Shown here piece after piece: positions 54,137 to 63,557 of a stretch of DNA of 64,000 bases (its first letter is position 1; every line of letters begins with the position of its first letter). Source of the stretch: an uncultured Eubacteriales bacterium (GTDB taxonomy: Bacteria; Bacillota; Clostridia; Oscillospirales; Acutalibacteraceae); NCBI GenBank assembly GCA_900317085.1, contig ONFJ01000001.1, forward strand, positions 1 to 64,000, read 5' to 3'. The position numbers and the translations under genes were made by a program. The notes under the pieces were generated by a model. It worked only from the letters and a program-made list of their open reading frames with translations. It had not been told where the DNA came from and made no database searches.

Positions 54137-55153
54137 ATGAAGAAAATCATGAAACGGCTCATTGCAGCACTGGTCGCTGTCCTGACTCTGACAGCGGTAC
54201 TCAGCATGTCTTCCTTCGCGGCGACCGCCAGGAACGTGAAGAAATACAAAACGTACACGGTGCTGGGGGACAGTGTGGCTGCCGGTTATTCGCACCCGGG
54301 CTATGACATGAACCACGACTACAACAAAGTCGAGTGGAACCTGGTCCCGGGTACCTATCCCGACATCCTCGGCAAGGCCGTCAATGCGACGACCGTCCAT
54401 CAGCTTGCCCACAGCGGCTACCGGACCACGGACCTGCGTGCCCTGCTGTACAACGACTACAACGGCGACGGCATGAGCCCGCTGCGCCTGCCCTCCATCA
54501 ACAATGACGCCCGTCACCTGAACGTCGACCAGCTCAATGTTCTGCGGAAAGCGTTCCAGGACGACATCACGAACTCCAACCTCATCACTCTCAACATCGG
54601 CATCAACGACTCCACCCAGCCGCTGATGATCACGATGGAGACCCTGACGGCAGATGTCGGTGTCCTTGGCAACCAGGTGGCCGCGCTGCTCGACCCGTTC
54701 AACTACGTGAAGAACACGCTGAACAACATCAACACGCTGGTGGTCGACGCCCAGTTCTATGCCGCTCTCGCGCAGGCTGAGCTGACCTCGTTCCGGATGT
54801 TCTCCGAGAACTTCGACGCCATCGTTTCCCGCATCCACGAGCTCAACCCGGAGGCGAAGCTCATCGTGGTCGGCCTGTACAATGCCTCTGAGAACGACAC
54901 CATCCCGTCCGGCGGCATCGGCATCCCGATCGGCGACATCTTCGGCAGCCTCTATGCGAACATGAACAACTACATGCAGAATGGCAGCCCGTATGCCAGC
55001 AAGGGGTACTACACCTTCGTCGACACCTGGGGCATCAGCTCCCACATGAACGACCCCGATTCCCCGATGTACCGCGGCGACAACCACCCGACCCTGAAGG
55101 GCCATCAGCAGATCGCCGACCGCATCCTTGCTGTTCTTCCGACCCGGAAGTAA
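54137..55153 (+). CDS. Secreted SGNH/GDSL-family esterase
   Basis: An exported hydrolase of 338 residues. A signal peptide is clear: MKKIMKRLIAAL, a hydrophobic core, and a likely cut after SSFA. SGNH blocks: VLGDSVAAGY (Ser nucleophile), the Gly in AHSGYRTTDLR, NIGINDS (Asn) and DNHPTLKGH (Asp and His). A helical insert of about 60 residues (around 165-225) separates blocks III and V. I chose ATG 54137, nine bases after AGGAG. Substrate unknown; carbohydrate or lipid esters are usual for the family. Confidence 0.88.
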   Translation: MKKIMKRLIAALVAVLTLTAVLSMSSFAATARNVKKYKTYTVLGDSVAAGYSHPGYDMNHDYNKVEWNLVPGTYPDILGKAVNATTVHQLAHSGYRTTDLRALLYNDYNGDGMSPLRLPSINNDARHLNVDQLNVLRKAFQDDITNSNLITLNIGINDSTQPLMITMETLTADVGVLGNQVAALLDPFNYVKNTLNNINTLVVDAQFYAALAQAELTSFRMFSENFDAIVSRIHELNPEAKLIVVGLYNASENDTIPSGGIGIPIGDIFGSLYANMNNYMQNGSPYASKGYYTFVDTWGISSHMNDPDSPMYRGDNHPTLKGHQQIADRILAVLPTRK

Positions 55154-55169
55154 ATCGAACAACAAAAAG

Positions 55170-55197
55170 ACCTCCGAACCACGGTTCGGAGGTTTTT
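55170..55197. terminator. Bidirectional terminator between the esterase gene and rnhA
   Basis: Complementary 11-base arms (55170-55180 and 55183-55193) form a tight hairpin. Five T follow on the + strand (55193-55197), and CTTTTTGTTG follows on the - strand, so both convergent genes can use it. Confidence 0.88.
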
Positions 55198-55227
55198 CTG
55201 TTCTGTATCCGGTTTTGCTGCGGCGAT

Positions 55228-55674
55228 CTACAGATATTTCTGATAAGCGCCGACCGCGAGCTTGTCACACCGCTCGTTTTCCGGGTGGCCGGCATGGCCC
55301 TTGACCCACTCGATGGTGACCTCGTGCTTCGCGAGCTCCGTGAGGAGTTCGTCCCAGAGGTCCGGGTTCAGGGCAGGTTTTTTGTCCTTCTTGCGCCAGC
55401 CGTTCTGCTTCCAGCTTTCCGCCCAGCCCTTCGTGATGCCGTTGCAGAAGTACTGAGAGTCGGAGTAGATAGTGAGCTTGCAGGGCTTCTTGAGGGCCTT
55501 CAGGCCCACGAGGACGGCGGTCAGTTCCATGCGGTTGTTCGTGGTCTCCGGTTCGCCGCCGGAAAGCTCCTTTTCGATGCTGCCGTAGCGCAGGATGGCA
55601 CCGTAGCCGCCGGGGCCGGGGTTGCCGGAACAGGCACCGTCGGTATACAGTTCTACGACCGGTAAATCGCCCAT
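55228..55674 (-). CDS. rnhA: Ribonuclease HI
   Basis: Cuts RNA in RNA-DNA hybrids. The 148-residue enzyme has the four acidic residues: Asp in [17 protein letters not shown], Glu in [13 protein letters not shown], Asp in IYSDSQY and Asp in NERCDKLA. I chose ATG 55674 ([13 protein letters not shown]), preceded by AGAGAGGTG; a longer in-frame opening to 55779 is not conserved sequence. It is transcribed alone on the - strand. Confidence 0.96.
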   Translation of the reverse strand: MGDLPVVELYTDGACSGNPGPGGYGAILRYGSIEKELSGGEPETTNNRMELTAVLVGLKALKKPCKLTIYSDSQYFCNGITKGWAESWKQNGWRKKDKKPALNPDLWDELLTELAKHEVTIEWVKGHAGHPENERCDKLAVGAYQKYL

Positions 55675-55772
55675 ATGGTAAGACACCTCTCTGTCAGGAA
55701 AATCGATTATGCTCTTATAATAGTAACACTTGAGAGGCGGGAAAAAAAGTGTATAATTTATTGTGAGAAAGT

Positions 55773-55801
55773 TTGACATTGGACCAAAAGGGCATTACAA
55801 T
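55773..55801 (+). promoter_or_regulatory. Promoter of the RNase J operon
   Basis: A perfect TTGACA (55773-55778) and TACAAT (55796-55801) are 17 bases apart, the strongest -35 seen in the window. The leader to 55906 is about 100 bases and holds no other signal I can name. Confidence 0.8.
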
Positions 55802-55905
55802 GTTGTCTCGCTCTCTATTAATTAATATATAAGCGCGGGTGGGCACGGAATTTGACACTCAGCGTTTGCATAGATCGCAAAAACCCATTTCCAAAAGGAG
55901 TATTT

Positions 55906-57639
55906 ATGCCAGCAAGAAAAAACTACAACAAGAACTACCGGCGCCGGAACGGGTCTCATAAAAAAGACAGCGGAACGTTCCAGCTGCCGCTCAAAGTCTC
56001 GTTCCTCGGCGGTCTCAACGAGATCGGCAAGAACATGACCCTGTTCGAGTATGATGGCGATATGGTCATCCTCGACTGCGGTCTGTCGTTCCCGGAACCG
56101 GAGATGCTCGGTGTCGACATCGTCATCCCGGACTTCACGTACGTGGAGCGGAACAAGGACCGGATCAAAGGTATCATCATCACCCATGGTCACGAGGACC
56201 ACATCGGCGGCCTCGCATACCTCCTGAAGGTGGTCAACAAGCCGGTCTACGGCACGCCGCTGACCATCGGCCTCATCAAGGGCAAACTCGAGGAACACGG
56301 CCTCCTGCAGAGCGCAGAGCTCCATGAGATCGAAGCGGGCGACCGGTTCAAACTCGGCAAGTTCGACATCGAGGCCATCCACGTCAACCACTCCATCCCG
56401 GATGCTCTGGCCTTCGCGCTGACGACCGACGTCGGCACGGTCATCCATTCCGGCGACCTCAAGATCGACACGACTCCGGTCGACGGCCGCATGATCGACC
56501 TCGCCCGGTTCGCCGAACTGGGGAAGGAGGGAGTCCTCTGTTACTTCGCGGACTCCACCAACGCGATCAAGCCCGGCTACTCCGCCAGTGAATCCTCCGT
56601 CGGAGACAGCTTCGACCGTCTGTTCAAGGCGGCGGGCAAACGGCGCGTCATCGTCGCCACCTTCGCGTCCAACATCCACAGAGTCCAGCAGGTCGTGAAC
56701 CAGGCCGTGGCCACCGGGCGGAAAGTCGCCCTCTCCGGCCGCAGCATGGAACACGTCATGGCCGTCGGTCAGGAACTCGGTTACCTCGACGTGCCCGACG
56801 GACTCATCATCCCCCTCGACCAGATCTCCCGGTACCCCGACGACCAGCTGGTGCTCATCACCACCGGCAGCCAGGGCGAACCGATGTCGGCACTGTCCCG
56901 TATGGCCTTCTCCGACCACCGGAAAGTCCGGGTCACGCCGAACGACTATGTCATCATCTCCGCCACCGCCATCCCCGGCAACGAGAAGATGGTCGGCCGT
57001 GTCGTCGACGAGCTGATGAAACTGGGGGCCGAAGTGGTCTACGAGCGCATGTACGAGATCCACGTCTCGGGCCACGCCAATCAGGAAGAACTCAAGATGA
57101 TGCTCGGTCTCATCAAACCGAAGTACTTCGTACCGGTCCACGGTGAGCAGAAGCATCTCCAGAAACATAAAGAACTCGCGGAAAAGATGGGTATCCCATC
57201 CGAGAACATCATCATCACGGACATCGGCCGCACCATCGAACTCTCGGAAGACGAGATGAAGATCTCCGGCACCGTTCCGGCGGGCCACGTCTTCGTGGAC
57301 GGCATTGGCGTCGGCGACGTCGGAAACGTCGTCATGAGAGACCGGAAACGTCTGGCGGAAGACGGCATCATCACCATCGTCGTCGCCATGGACAGCGCCT
57401 CCGGCGAGGTCGTGTCTGGCCCCGACATCATTACCCGCGGTTTCGTATACGTCCGGGAGTCCGAGGACCTCATCATGGATTCCCAGGAAGCAGCCATGTG
57501 GGCCATCGAGAACTGCCTCGAGAACGACATCCGCGACTGGTCCACCATCAAACAGCGCGTCCGGGACGAAGTGTCCCACGTGGTCTATGACAAGACCAAG
57601 CGCAGCCCGATGATCCTTCCCATCATCATGGAGGTATAA
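55906..57639 (+). CDS. rnj: Ribonuclease J
   Basis: 5'-3' exo- and endoribonuclease central to RNA decay and rRNA maturation in Firmicutes. The 577-residue protein has the metallo-beta-lactamase motif HGHEDHIGG (about 90-98), IHSGDLKID, the beta-CASP block GRSMEHVM and HVSGHANQEEL, and a C-terminal domain. The N-terminal 25 residues are basic. ATG 55906 follows AAAAGGAG; an upstream in-frame ATG at 55852 has no such site. Heads a unit with gdpP. Confidence 0.95.
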   Translation: MPARKNYNKNYRRRNGSHKKDSGTFQLPLKVSFLGGLNEIGKNMTLFEYDGDMVILDCGLSFPEPEMLGVDIVIPDFTYVERNKDRIKGIIITHGHEDHIGGLAYLLKVVNKPVYGTPLTIGLIKGKLEEHGLLQSAELHEIEAGDRFKLGKFDIEAIHVNHSIPDALAFALTTDVGTVIHSGDLKIDTTPVDGRMIDLARFAELGKEGVLCYFADSTNAIKPGYSASESSVGDSFDRLFKAAGKRRVIVATFASNIHRVQQVVNQAVATGRKVALSGRSMEHVMAVGQELGYLDVPDGLIIPLDQISRYPDDQLVLITTGSQGEPMSALSRMAFSDHRKVRVTPNDYVIISATAIPGNEKMVGRVVDELMKLGAEVVYERMYEIHVSGHANQEELKMMLGLIKPKYFVPVHGEQKHLQKHKELAEKMGIPSENIIITDIGRTIELSEDEMKISGTVPAGHVFVDGIGVGDVGNVVMRDRKRLAEDGIITIVVAMDSASGEVVSGPDIITRGFVYVRESEDLIMDSQEAAMWAIENCLENDIRDWSTIKQRVRDEVSHVVYDKTKRSPMILPIIMEV

Positions 57640-57644
57640 CTTCG

Positions 57645-59594
57645 TTGACTATCGTTACTGGTATCCTGGCGTTCCTGATCTTACTGGCCGCCATGGCATC
57701 GACACTGGTCCTGTACGGTTTCAATCACCTGTACGGCATCATCCAGTTCGCCGTTTTCTTCGCGCTCATCATCGCGTACTTCATCTTCTGGTACTCGAAA
57801 CGGCGCTACTACAACTCGGTCATCCGCGCGGCGGAGAAGTACTTCGAGTCCCACGGGGGCGCGGAGAGCTATCCCATGCCCGTGGCCGTGGTCGGGAAGA
57901 ACGGCAACATCGTCTGGTATAACGACCTCTTCCGGGTGACCATGATGGGGAACAACCTCATCTCCTCCGGCAGGATCTCCGAGTTCATCGGCGATGTACC
58001 TTTCGAGGAGGTCTGCCGGCGAAATGGAGGCCTGGACCTCGAATTCGGCGGCCGCATGTACACGGTCTATGCCGGTGAAATGGATGAGAAGACCGGCTCC
58101 GCCTGCTTCTTCTTCCTCGACAACACCGAACTGAAACGGGACGCCGGCGAGTACCGGCAGTCGAAGCCCTGTGTCCTCTACATGAGACTCGACAACCAGG
58201 AAGACGTGTATCGCCACTACAAGAGCAGTGAATGCGAGGCCATCTCCTCCGGCATCGAGAACATCTTCGAGACCTGGGCCTCCGGGTACCCCTGTATCAT
58301 GAAGAAGCTCAGCTCCGACCGCTACTATGTCATCATGGAAGAGCGGGGCCTGCAGGAGATCATGGAGAAAAAGTTCGACATCCTCAAGAAGGTGCGCGAA
58401 TACAAGTTCGGCGAAAGTCTCGTCGAGATGACCGTCTCCATCGGCGCCGGCCGCGGCCGCTCTCTGCCGGAGAGCGACAGCTACGCGATGGCGGCCCTCG
58501 AGATGTCTCAGTCGAGAGGCGGCGACCAGGCAACGGTCAGCACCGACGGCAACCTCGAATTCTTCGGCGGCCTCGTGGGACGGACCACGACCTCGAGCCG
58601 CGTCAAGTCCCGGATCATGGCCACGAACCTGGCCGAACTCATCCGGAAGTCCGATATGGTCTTCGTCACCGGCCACCGGTTCTCCGACCTCGACTCCGTC
58701 GGGTCCTGCATCGGTATCACGGAGTTCGCGAAGATCGTCGGCCGTCCCAGCTTCGTCCTGCTCAACCGGCAGAAGAGCCTGGCCCCGGCCCTCATCGAAC
58801 ACTACATCGACAAAACGGGCAACGACATCTTCGTCAACGACAAGGGTGCCGAGTCCCTCATGCGGGGCAAGCGCTGTCTGTGCATCGTCTGCGACACGCA
58901 CCGCCCCAATTCGCTGGAGTACCCCGACCTCATGAGCAAGTTCGACGCCGTGGCCATCATCGACCACCACCGGAGAACGACCAACATCATCGAGGGCGCG
59001 GACCTCTACTACACGGAGCCCAACGCGTCGTCGGCCTGTGAGCTCGTCACCGAACTGCTCCAGTACATCCAGCTGCAGACCAGCATCGACCCGGTCAGCG
59101 CCAACGCGCTGCTCTCCGGCATCATGCTGGATACCCGGAACTTCGTCCTCGGGACGGGCGTCCGGACCTTCGAGGCCGCTGCCTGGCTGAAGGGCGCCGG
59201 CGCCGATACCGTAGCGGTCAAACAGCTCTTTGCGAACAGCATCGAAAACTATAAGGCCAAGGCCAGGATCCTCACTACTTCGACGCAGTACAAAGACTGC
59301 GCGATGGCCGTCTCCACGGAGATCTATCCGGAGATGCGGATCATCGCCTCCCAGGTCGCGGACGAACTGCTGAGTGTCACCGGCGTCAAGTCCTCCTATG
59401 TCCTGTTTGAAGAGGACGGCAGCGTCTTTGTCTCGGCCCGGTCATTGGGCGACATGAACGTCCAGTGGATCATGGAACGTCTCGGAGGCGGCGGCCACTT
59501 CACGATGGCAGCGGCCCAGATGACGGAGACCCATATGCAGGAGGCCATCGAGCAGCTGAAGGCTGCCATCGATGAGTACCTCGAAATGGAATAA
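57645..59594 (+). CDS. gdpP: c-di-AMP phosphodiesterase GdpP
   Basis: Membrane enzyme that breaks down c-di-AMP, opposing CdaA at 26.6 kb. The 649-residue protein has two membrane helices (about 5-25 and 29-48), a PAS-like domain (about 60-150), a degenerate GGDEF domain ending in SRGGDQATVS (about 170-305), a DHH domain with TGHRFSDLDSVGS and IIDHHRR, and DHHA1 with GGGGHFTMAAAQ. The start codon is TTG, five bases after RNase J. It precedes rplI-dnaB, the conserved position. Confidence 0.95.
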   Translation: MTIVTGILAFLILLAAMASTLVLYGFNHLYGIIQFAVFFALIIAYFIFWYSKRRYYNSVIRAAEKYFESHGGAESYPMPVAVVGKNGNIVWYNDLFRVTMMGNNLISSGRISEFIGDVPFEEVCRRNGGLDLEFGGRMYTVYAGEMDEKTGSACFFFLDNTELKRDAGEYRQSKPCVLYMRLDNQEDVYRHYKSSECEAISSGIENIFETWASGYPCIMKKLSSDRYYVIMEERGLQEIMEKKFDILKKVREYKFGESLVEMTVSIGAGRGRSLPESDSYAMAALEMSQSRGGDQATVSTDGNLEFFGGLVGRTTTSSRVKSRIMATNLAELIRKSDMVFVTGHRFSDLDSVGSCIGITEFAKIVGRPSFVLLNRQKSLAPALIEHYIDKTGNDIFVNDKGAESLMRGKRCLCIVCDTHRPNSLEYPDLMSKFDAVAIIDHHRRTTNIIEGADLYYTEPNASSACELVTELLQYIQLQTSIDPVSANALLSGIMLDTRNFVLGTGVRTFEAAAWLKGAGADTVAVKQLFANSIENYKAKARILTTSTQYKDCAMAVSTEIYPEMRIIASQVADELLSVTGVKSSYVLFEEDGSVFVSARSLGDMNVQWIMERLGGGGHFTMAAAQMTETHMQEAIEQLKAAIDEYLEME

Positions 59595-59615
59595 GCAACA
59601 GAAGGTGGAACCACA

Positions 59616-60059
59616 ATGAAAGTCATTCTGAAAGCAGACGTCAAAGGCCTCGGCAAGAAGGGCGATATGGTCAACGCATCCGACGGATACGCCCGCAATT
59701 TCCTGCTGCCGAAGAACCTGGCAGCGCCGGCCGACGCCCAGAACGTCACCGAAATGAAGAACGCAGCTGCGAGCAAGCAGTTCAAATACGACACCGAGAA
59801 GGCGGAGGCCGAGGCCAACGCCGCCCGGCTGAACGACCAGACCCTTGAGTTCAAGGCGAAGGCCGGCGCCGGCGGGAACATGTTCGGCTCCGTCACCTCG
59901 AAGGACATCGCGCAGAAGATCCGCACGGACTACAGCATCAGTGTCGACAAGCGGAAAGTGACTGCGCCCGACATCAAGGCCTTCGGGACCTACAATGCCA
60001 CGGTCAAGCTCTTCCAGGGCGTGGAAGCGACCGTGAAGGTCAAAGTGACCGAGGCGTAA
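59616..60059 (+). CDS. rplI: 50S ribosomal protein L9
   Basis: L9 of the large ribosomal subunit, 147 residues. MKVILKADVKGLGKKGDMVNASDGYARNFLLPK is the N-terminal rRNA-binding domain, followed by the connecting helix and the C-terminal domain beginning FGSVTSKDIA. AAGGTGG precedes the ATG. Confidence 0.98.
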   Translation: MKVILKADVKGLGKKGDMVNASDGYARNFLLPKNLAAPADAQNVTEMKNAAASKQFKYDTEKAEAEANAARLNDQTLEFKAKAGAGGNMFGSVTSKDIAQKIRTDYSISVDKRKVTAPDIKAFGTYNATVKLFQGVEATVKVKVTEA

Positions 60060-60096
60060 ATCGCCACAGAAGACTACGAAGAGGAGGAAACGCGCC

Positions 60097-61482
60097 ATGG
60101 CAGAAGCTTTTGTCCCGGAGGGGATGAATTTGCCCTACAGCCTTGAGGCGGAGCGCGCCGTGCTGGCCTGCCTGCTCCTCGACCCGGACTGCCTCGACCG
60201 CATCCAGGCGAGCGGCTTCCGGACCGAGTTCTTCTATCGGCAGGAACACAAGGCCATCTACAATGCCATGCTGTCCATCGATGCCCGCAGCGACGTCGTC
60301 GAACCCGTTGCCGTCATCACGGAACTGCAGGACTCGAGCCAGTTCGGAGACCCCGCTGCCGTCCGGCAGTACATCCGGGAACTCGCGGACCTGCTCCCGT
60401 CCACCCAGAACGCCGAGTCCTACGCGAAGGTCGTCGAAGACAAGTTCATGAAGCGGACCCTCATCGAGACCGCGAACGAGATCCTCGACGAAGCGAGGGG
60501 AGACTCCGAAGAAGCAGAAATGATCCTCGACTTCGCGGAGCAGAAGATCTTCAATATCCGTCAGGGCAAGAACACCGGTGCCGCGTCGCGCTTTGGTGAC
60601 ATCCTGCTCGACAAGGTCGTCCCGCACCTGACCAACCTGTCCGGACCGGACCGGGAGAAGTACCTGGGTACCCCCTCCGGCTGGGGAGACCTCGACACGA
60701 TGATCTCCGGCCTGAACCGGTCCGACCTCATCATCGTCGGCGCCCGTCCTGCCATGGGTAAGACGAGTTTCGCGCTGAACCTCGCGGCGAACGTCGCGAA
60801 GAAGGGGAACAAGGTCCTGTTCTTCTCCCTCGAGATGACGAAGGAACAGCTCGCGGAACGTGTCATCTCCATGGAGGCGCGCATCCACGGCCAGAAGATG
60901 AGGAACGGCCGTCTGTCGCCCTCGGACTGGACCAACTTTTCCACCGTCGCGGGCGCTCTCCACGAGATCCCGCTGTACTTCGACGACACGTCCAACATCA
61001 CGGTCAACGAGATGAAGGCAAAAGTCCGCCGGATGAAGGACATCGACGTCGTCATCATCGACTACCTGCAGCTGATGCAGTCCGGGACCCGTACCGAGTC
61101 CCGTGTCCAGGAAGTCTCGCAGATCACCCGTAATCTCAAGCTGATGGCGAAGGACCTCGAGGTCCCGGTCATCGTTCTCTGCCAGCTCTCCCGTAGTACG
61201 GAGGCGCGCGGCAAGAGCCACCGGCCCCAGCTGGCCGACCTGCGTGAATCCGGCTCCATCGAGCAGGACGCCGACATCGTCCTCATGCTGTACCGCGACG
61301 ACTACTATCAGCAGCCCGGTGCGGAAGAGGAGAACATGGAGCGCAACGACATCAACACCGTGGAGATCATCGTTGCCAAAAACCGTCACGGCCCCGTCGG
61401 TTCCGTGGACCTCGCGTGGAACTCCGAGTTCACGCTGTTCACGAGCATCGAAAAACGGAGCGAAGACGACATCTTTGCATAA
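60097..61482 (+). CDS. dnaB: Replicative DNA helicase DnaB
   Basis: Hexameric fork helicase, 461 residues. The N-terminal helical domain (1-110) starts PYSLEAERAVLACLL. The RecA-like motor has GARPAMGKTSFALN (Walker A, about 210), VIIDYLQLM (Walker B) and the arginine-finger region RESGSIEQDADIV. AGGAGG precedes the ATG. No intein is present. Confidence 0.98.
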   Translation: MAEAFVPEGMNLPYSLEAERAVLACLLLDPDCLDRIQASGFRTEFFYRQEHKAIYNAMLSIDARSDVVEPVAVITELQDSSQFGDPAAVRQYIRELADLLPSTQNAESYAKVVEDKFMKRTLIETANEILDEARGDSEEAEMILDFAEQKIFNIRQGKNTGAASRFGDILLDKVVPHLTNLSGPDREKYLGTPSGWGDLDTMISGLNRSDLIIVGARPAMGKTSFALNLAANVAKKGNKVLFFSLEMTKEQLAERVISMEARIHGQKMRNGRLSPSDWTNFSTVAGALHEIPLYFDDTSNITVNEMKAKVRRMKDIDVVIIDYLQLMQSGTRTESRVQEVSQITRNLKLMAKDLEVPVIVLCQLSRSTEARGKSHRPQLADLRESGSIEQDADIVLMLYRDDYYQQPGAEEENMERNDINTVEIIVAKNRHGPVGSVDLAWNSEFTLFTSIEKRSEDDIFA

Positions 61483-61515
61483 CATCAACAACGAATGGGA
61501 CAGGAGGACGCCGAC

Positions 61516-62940
61516 ATGCAGCACAGCGAATTTCTGTCCCATGTCATTTCGACCCTGAAGCGTTACGAGATGCTCCCCGAACACACTGCCGTCCTGGTGG
61601 GCTTTTCCGGAGGAGCCGACTCGGTGACGCTTCTTTCTGTTTTGCACGAACTCTCCGAAGGCGTTGGCGATGTACCGGCGTTCCCTCTGTACGCCTGTCA
61701 TGTCCACCACGGCATCCGCGGGGCGGAAGCCGACCGGGACGAGCAGTTCTGCCGGACGTTCTGTAAAGAACGGGACATCCCGTTCACCGCGCTCCATGCC
61801 GATGTGCCCGCACTGGCGAAGGAGAGCGGCGAGTCCGTCGAACACTGCGGCCGGAAGGTGCGCTACGGCTTCTTCGAGGAGGTCTCCGACCGCATCCTGC
61901 GGCAGCACCCGGACCTGTCCGGGGTGCGCGTTGCCACCGCCCATACGGCGTCGGACAACGCGGAGACCGTCCTCTTTTACCTCGCCCGGGGCACCGGCCT
62001 CTCCGGCCTTGCCGGCATCCCGCCGGTGCGGGGCAGCGTCATCCGGCCGCTGATCGAATGCAGCCGCGAAGACATCGAGGCATACTGTGAAGAACAGGGT
62101 CTTCCGTTCATGGTCGACAGCACCAACGACGACGTGTCCTATACGCGGAACCGGATCCGTCATGAAGTGCTGCCGGTCCTCGAAAACATCCATTCCGGGG
62201 CGGCGGGGCACATCGCCAAAACAGCGGTGACGCTCCAGCGGGACGTCGACTGCTTCGACACCCTCGCAAGACAGCTCCTCGAGCGCAGCCGGAGAGGGGA
62301 GGACACCCTGGACGTTTCGGTCCTTCGGGAAGCGCCCGACGCCGTGCTCATCCGCACCCTGGCCATTGCCATGCGGTCCTTCACGGACGTGGCCGCGGAA
62401 CAGCGGCATTTGGAGGACTTTTTGAATTGGATCCGCACCGGTGAAAAGTTCAAACAGATGCAGGTCCCCGGCGGCGCGTTCGTCACTCTGGCGGGAGACA
62501 AACTGCTGTTGCACTGGCCGAAAGAGGAAGGGGAGGACGTCGAGCGGACGTTCAAACGGACGGTCACCATGGCCGAGTGCCTCGAATTCGTGTCGGAAAC
62601 ACCGACGAAAGTCACGGTAAGACTCCTGAAAAGAGACACAAGACGGCCGGATTTCGATGCTTACCTGTTGGAAAATTCCCTTATCTATGATAAAATAGAC
62701 TTCAATTTTGTATTGCGGACCCGGCGCCCAGGAGACACATTCGCTCCGAAAGGCCGGGGCCTTACGAAGAAATTGAAAACGCTGTATCAGGAAGCCGGAG
62801 TTTCTGCCGACAAGCGGGCAGACCGGGTCATCCTGGAACAGAACGGGCAAGTCGCCTGGCTGGAAGGTTTTGGCGCCGCCGAGGGATTTGCTCCAAGCGA
62901 TGGAACCAGATATGTATGGACTGTGGAGGTATTACGATGA
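61516..62940 (+). CDS. tilS: tRNA(Ile)-lysidine synthetase
   Basis: Makes lysidine at the wobble position of tRNA-Ile(CAU). The 474-residue protein has the PP-loop FSGGADSVTLL, HVHHGIRGAEADRDEQFC and the AHTASDNAET block. The C-terminal TilS domain ends with a GVSADKRADRVILEQNGQVAWLEGF segment. I chose ATG 61516, nine bases after AGGAGG. It overlaps hpt by four bases. Confidence 0.96.
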   Translation: MQHSEFLSHVISTLKRYEMLPEHTAVLVGFSGGADSVTLLSVLHELSEGVGDVPAFPLYACHVHHGIRGAEADRDEQFCRTFCKERDIPFTALHADVPALAKESGESVEHCGRKVRYGFFEEVSDRILRQHPDLSGVRVATAHTASDNAETVLFYLARGTGLSGLAGIPPVRGSVIRPLIECSREDIEAYCEEQGLPFMVDSTNDDVSYTRNRIRHEVLPVLENIHSGAAGHIAKTAVTLQRDVDCFDTLARQLLERSRRGEDTLDVSVLREAPDAVLIRTLAIAMRSFTDVAAEQRHLEDFLNWIRTGEKFKQMQVPGGAFVTLAGDKLLLHWPKEEGEDVERTFKRTVTMAECLEFVSETPTKVTVRLLKRDTRRPDFDAYLLENSLIYDKIDFNFVLRTRRPGDTFAPKGRGLTKKLKTLYQEAGVSADKRADRVILEQNGQVAWLEGFGAAEGFAPSDGTRYVWTVEVLR

Positions 62941-63473
62941 GTGCACTGGAAGAACGCGTCAAGGGCGTCCTGGTATCCGAAGAAGAAGCAAAAGAGATCG
63001 TCGAGAGACTCGGCAAACAGATCTCGAAAGACTATGAGGGCAAGAACCTCGTACTGGTCAGTGTCCTGAAGGGTGCGGTCGTCTTCATGGCGGACCTCAT
63101 GCGTGCCATCGACATCCCGCTGTCCATCGACTTTATGGTCGTCTCCAGCTACAACAAGACCGAGAGCACCGGCACCGTCAAGATCATCAAGGACCTTGAC
63201 ACGGACCTCACCGGCAAGGACATCCTCATCGTCGAGGACATCCTCGACACCGGCCGCACGCTGGCCTCTCTCATGGAGATCCTCAGGATGCGCAACCCCG
63301 CGTCCCTGAAGATCTGCACGTTCCTCGACAAGCCGGACCGCCGCGTCTCCACCATCGAGGCGGACTACACCGGAAAGGTCATCCCCGACGAATTCGTCGT
63401 CGGCTACGGTCTCGATTACGACGAGGCCTACCGGAACCTGCCATATGTCGGCATCTACGATCCGGAAGATTAA
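62937..63473 (+). CDS. hpt: Hypoxanthine phosphoribosyltransferase
   Basis: Purine salvage using PRPP. The 178-residue enzyme has VLKGAVVFMADLMRAI, the PRPP motif ILIVEDILDTGRTL and the C-terminal VGYGLDYDEAYRNLPYVG. GGAGG precedes the ATG, which overlaps the tilS stop (ATGA). tilS-hpt-ftsH is a standard Firmicute trio. Confidence 0.97.
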   Translation: MSALEERVKGVLVSEEEAKEIVERLGKQISKDYEGKNLVLVSVLKGAVVFMADLMRAIDIPLSIDFMVVSSYNKTESTGTVKIIKDLDTDLTGKDILIVEDILDTGRTLASLMEILRMRNPASLKICTFLDKPDRRVSTIEADYTGKVIPDEFVVGYGLDYDEAYRNLPYVGIYDPED

Positions 63474-63557
63474 CGAAGTCATTTAAAGTTCATCTTAGCT
63501 TTTTAGCATAATCTTTAGTGTACTGTACTCGCACACTAACAGAAGGAGGGCAATCCA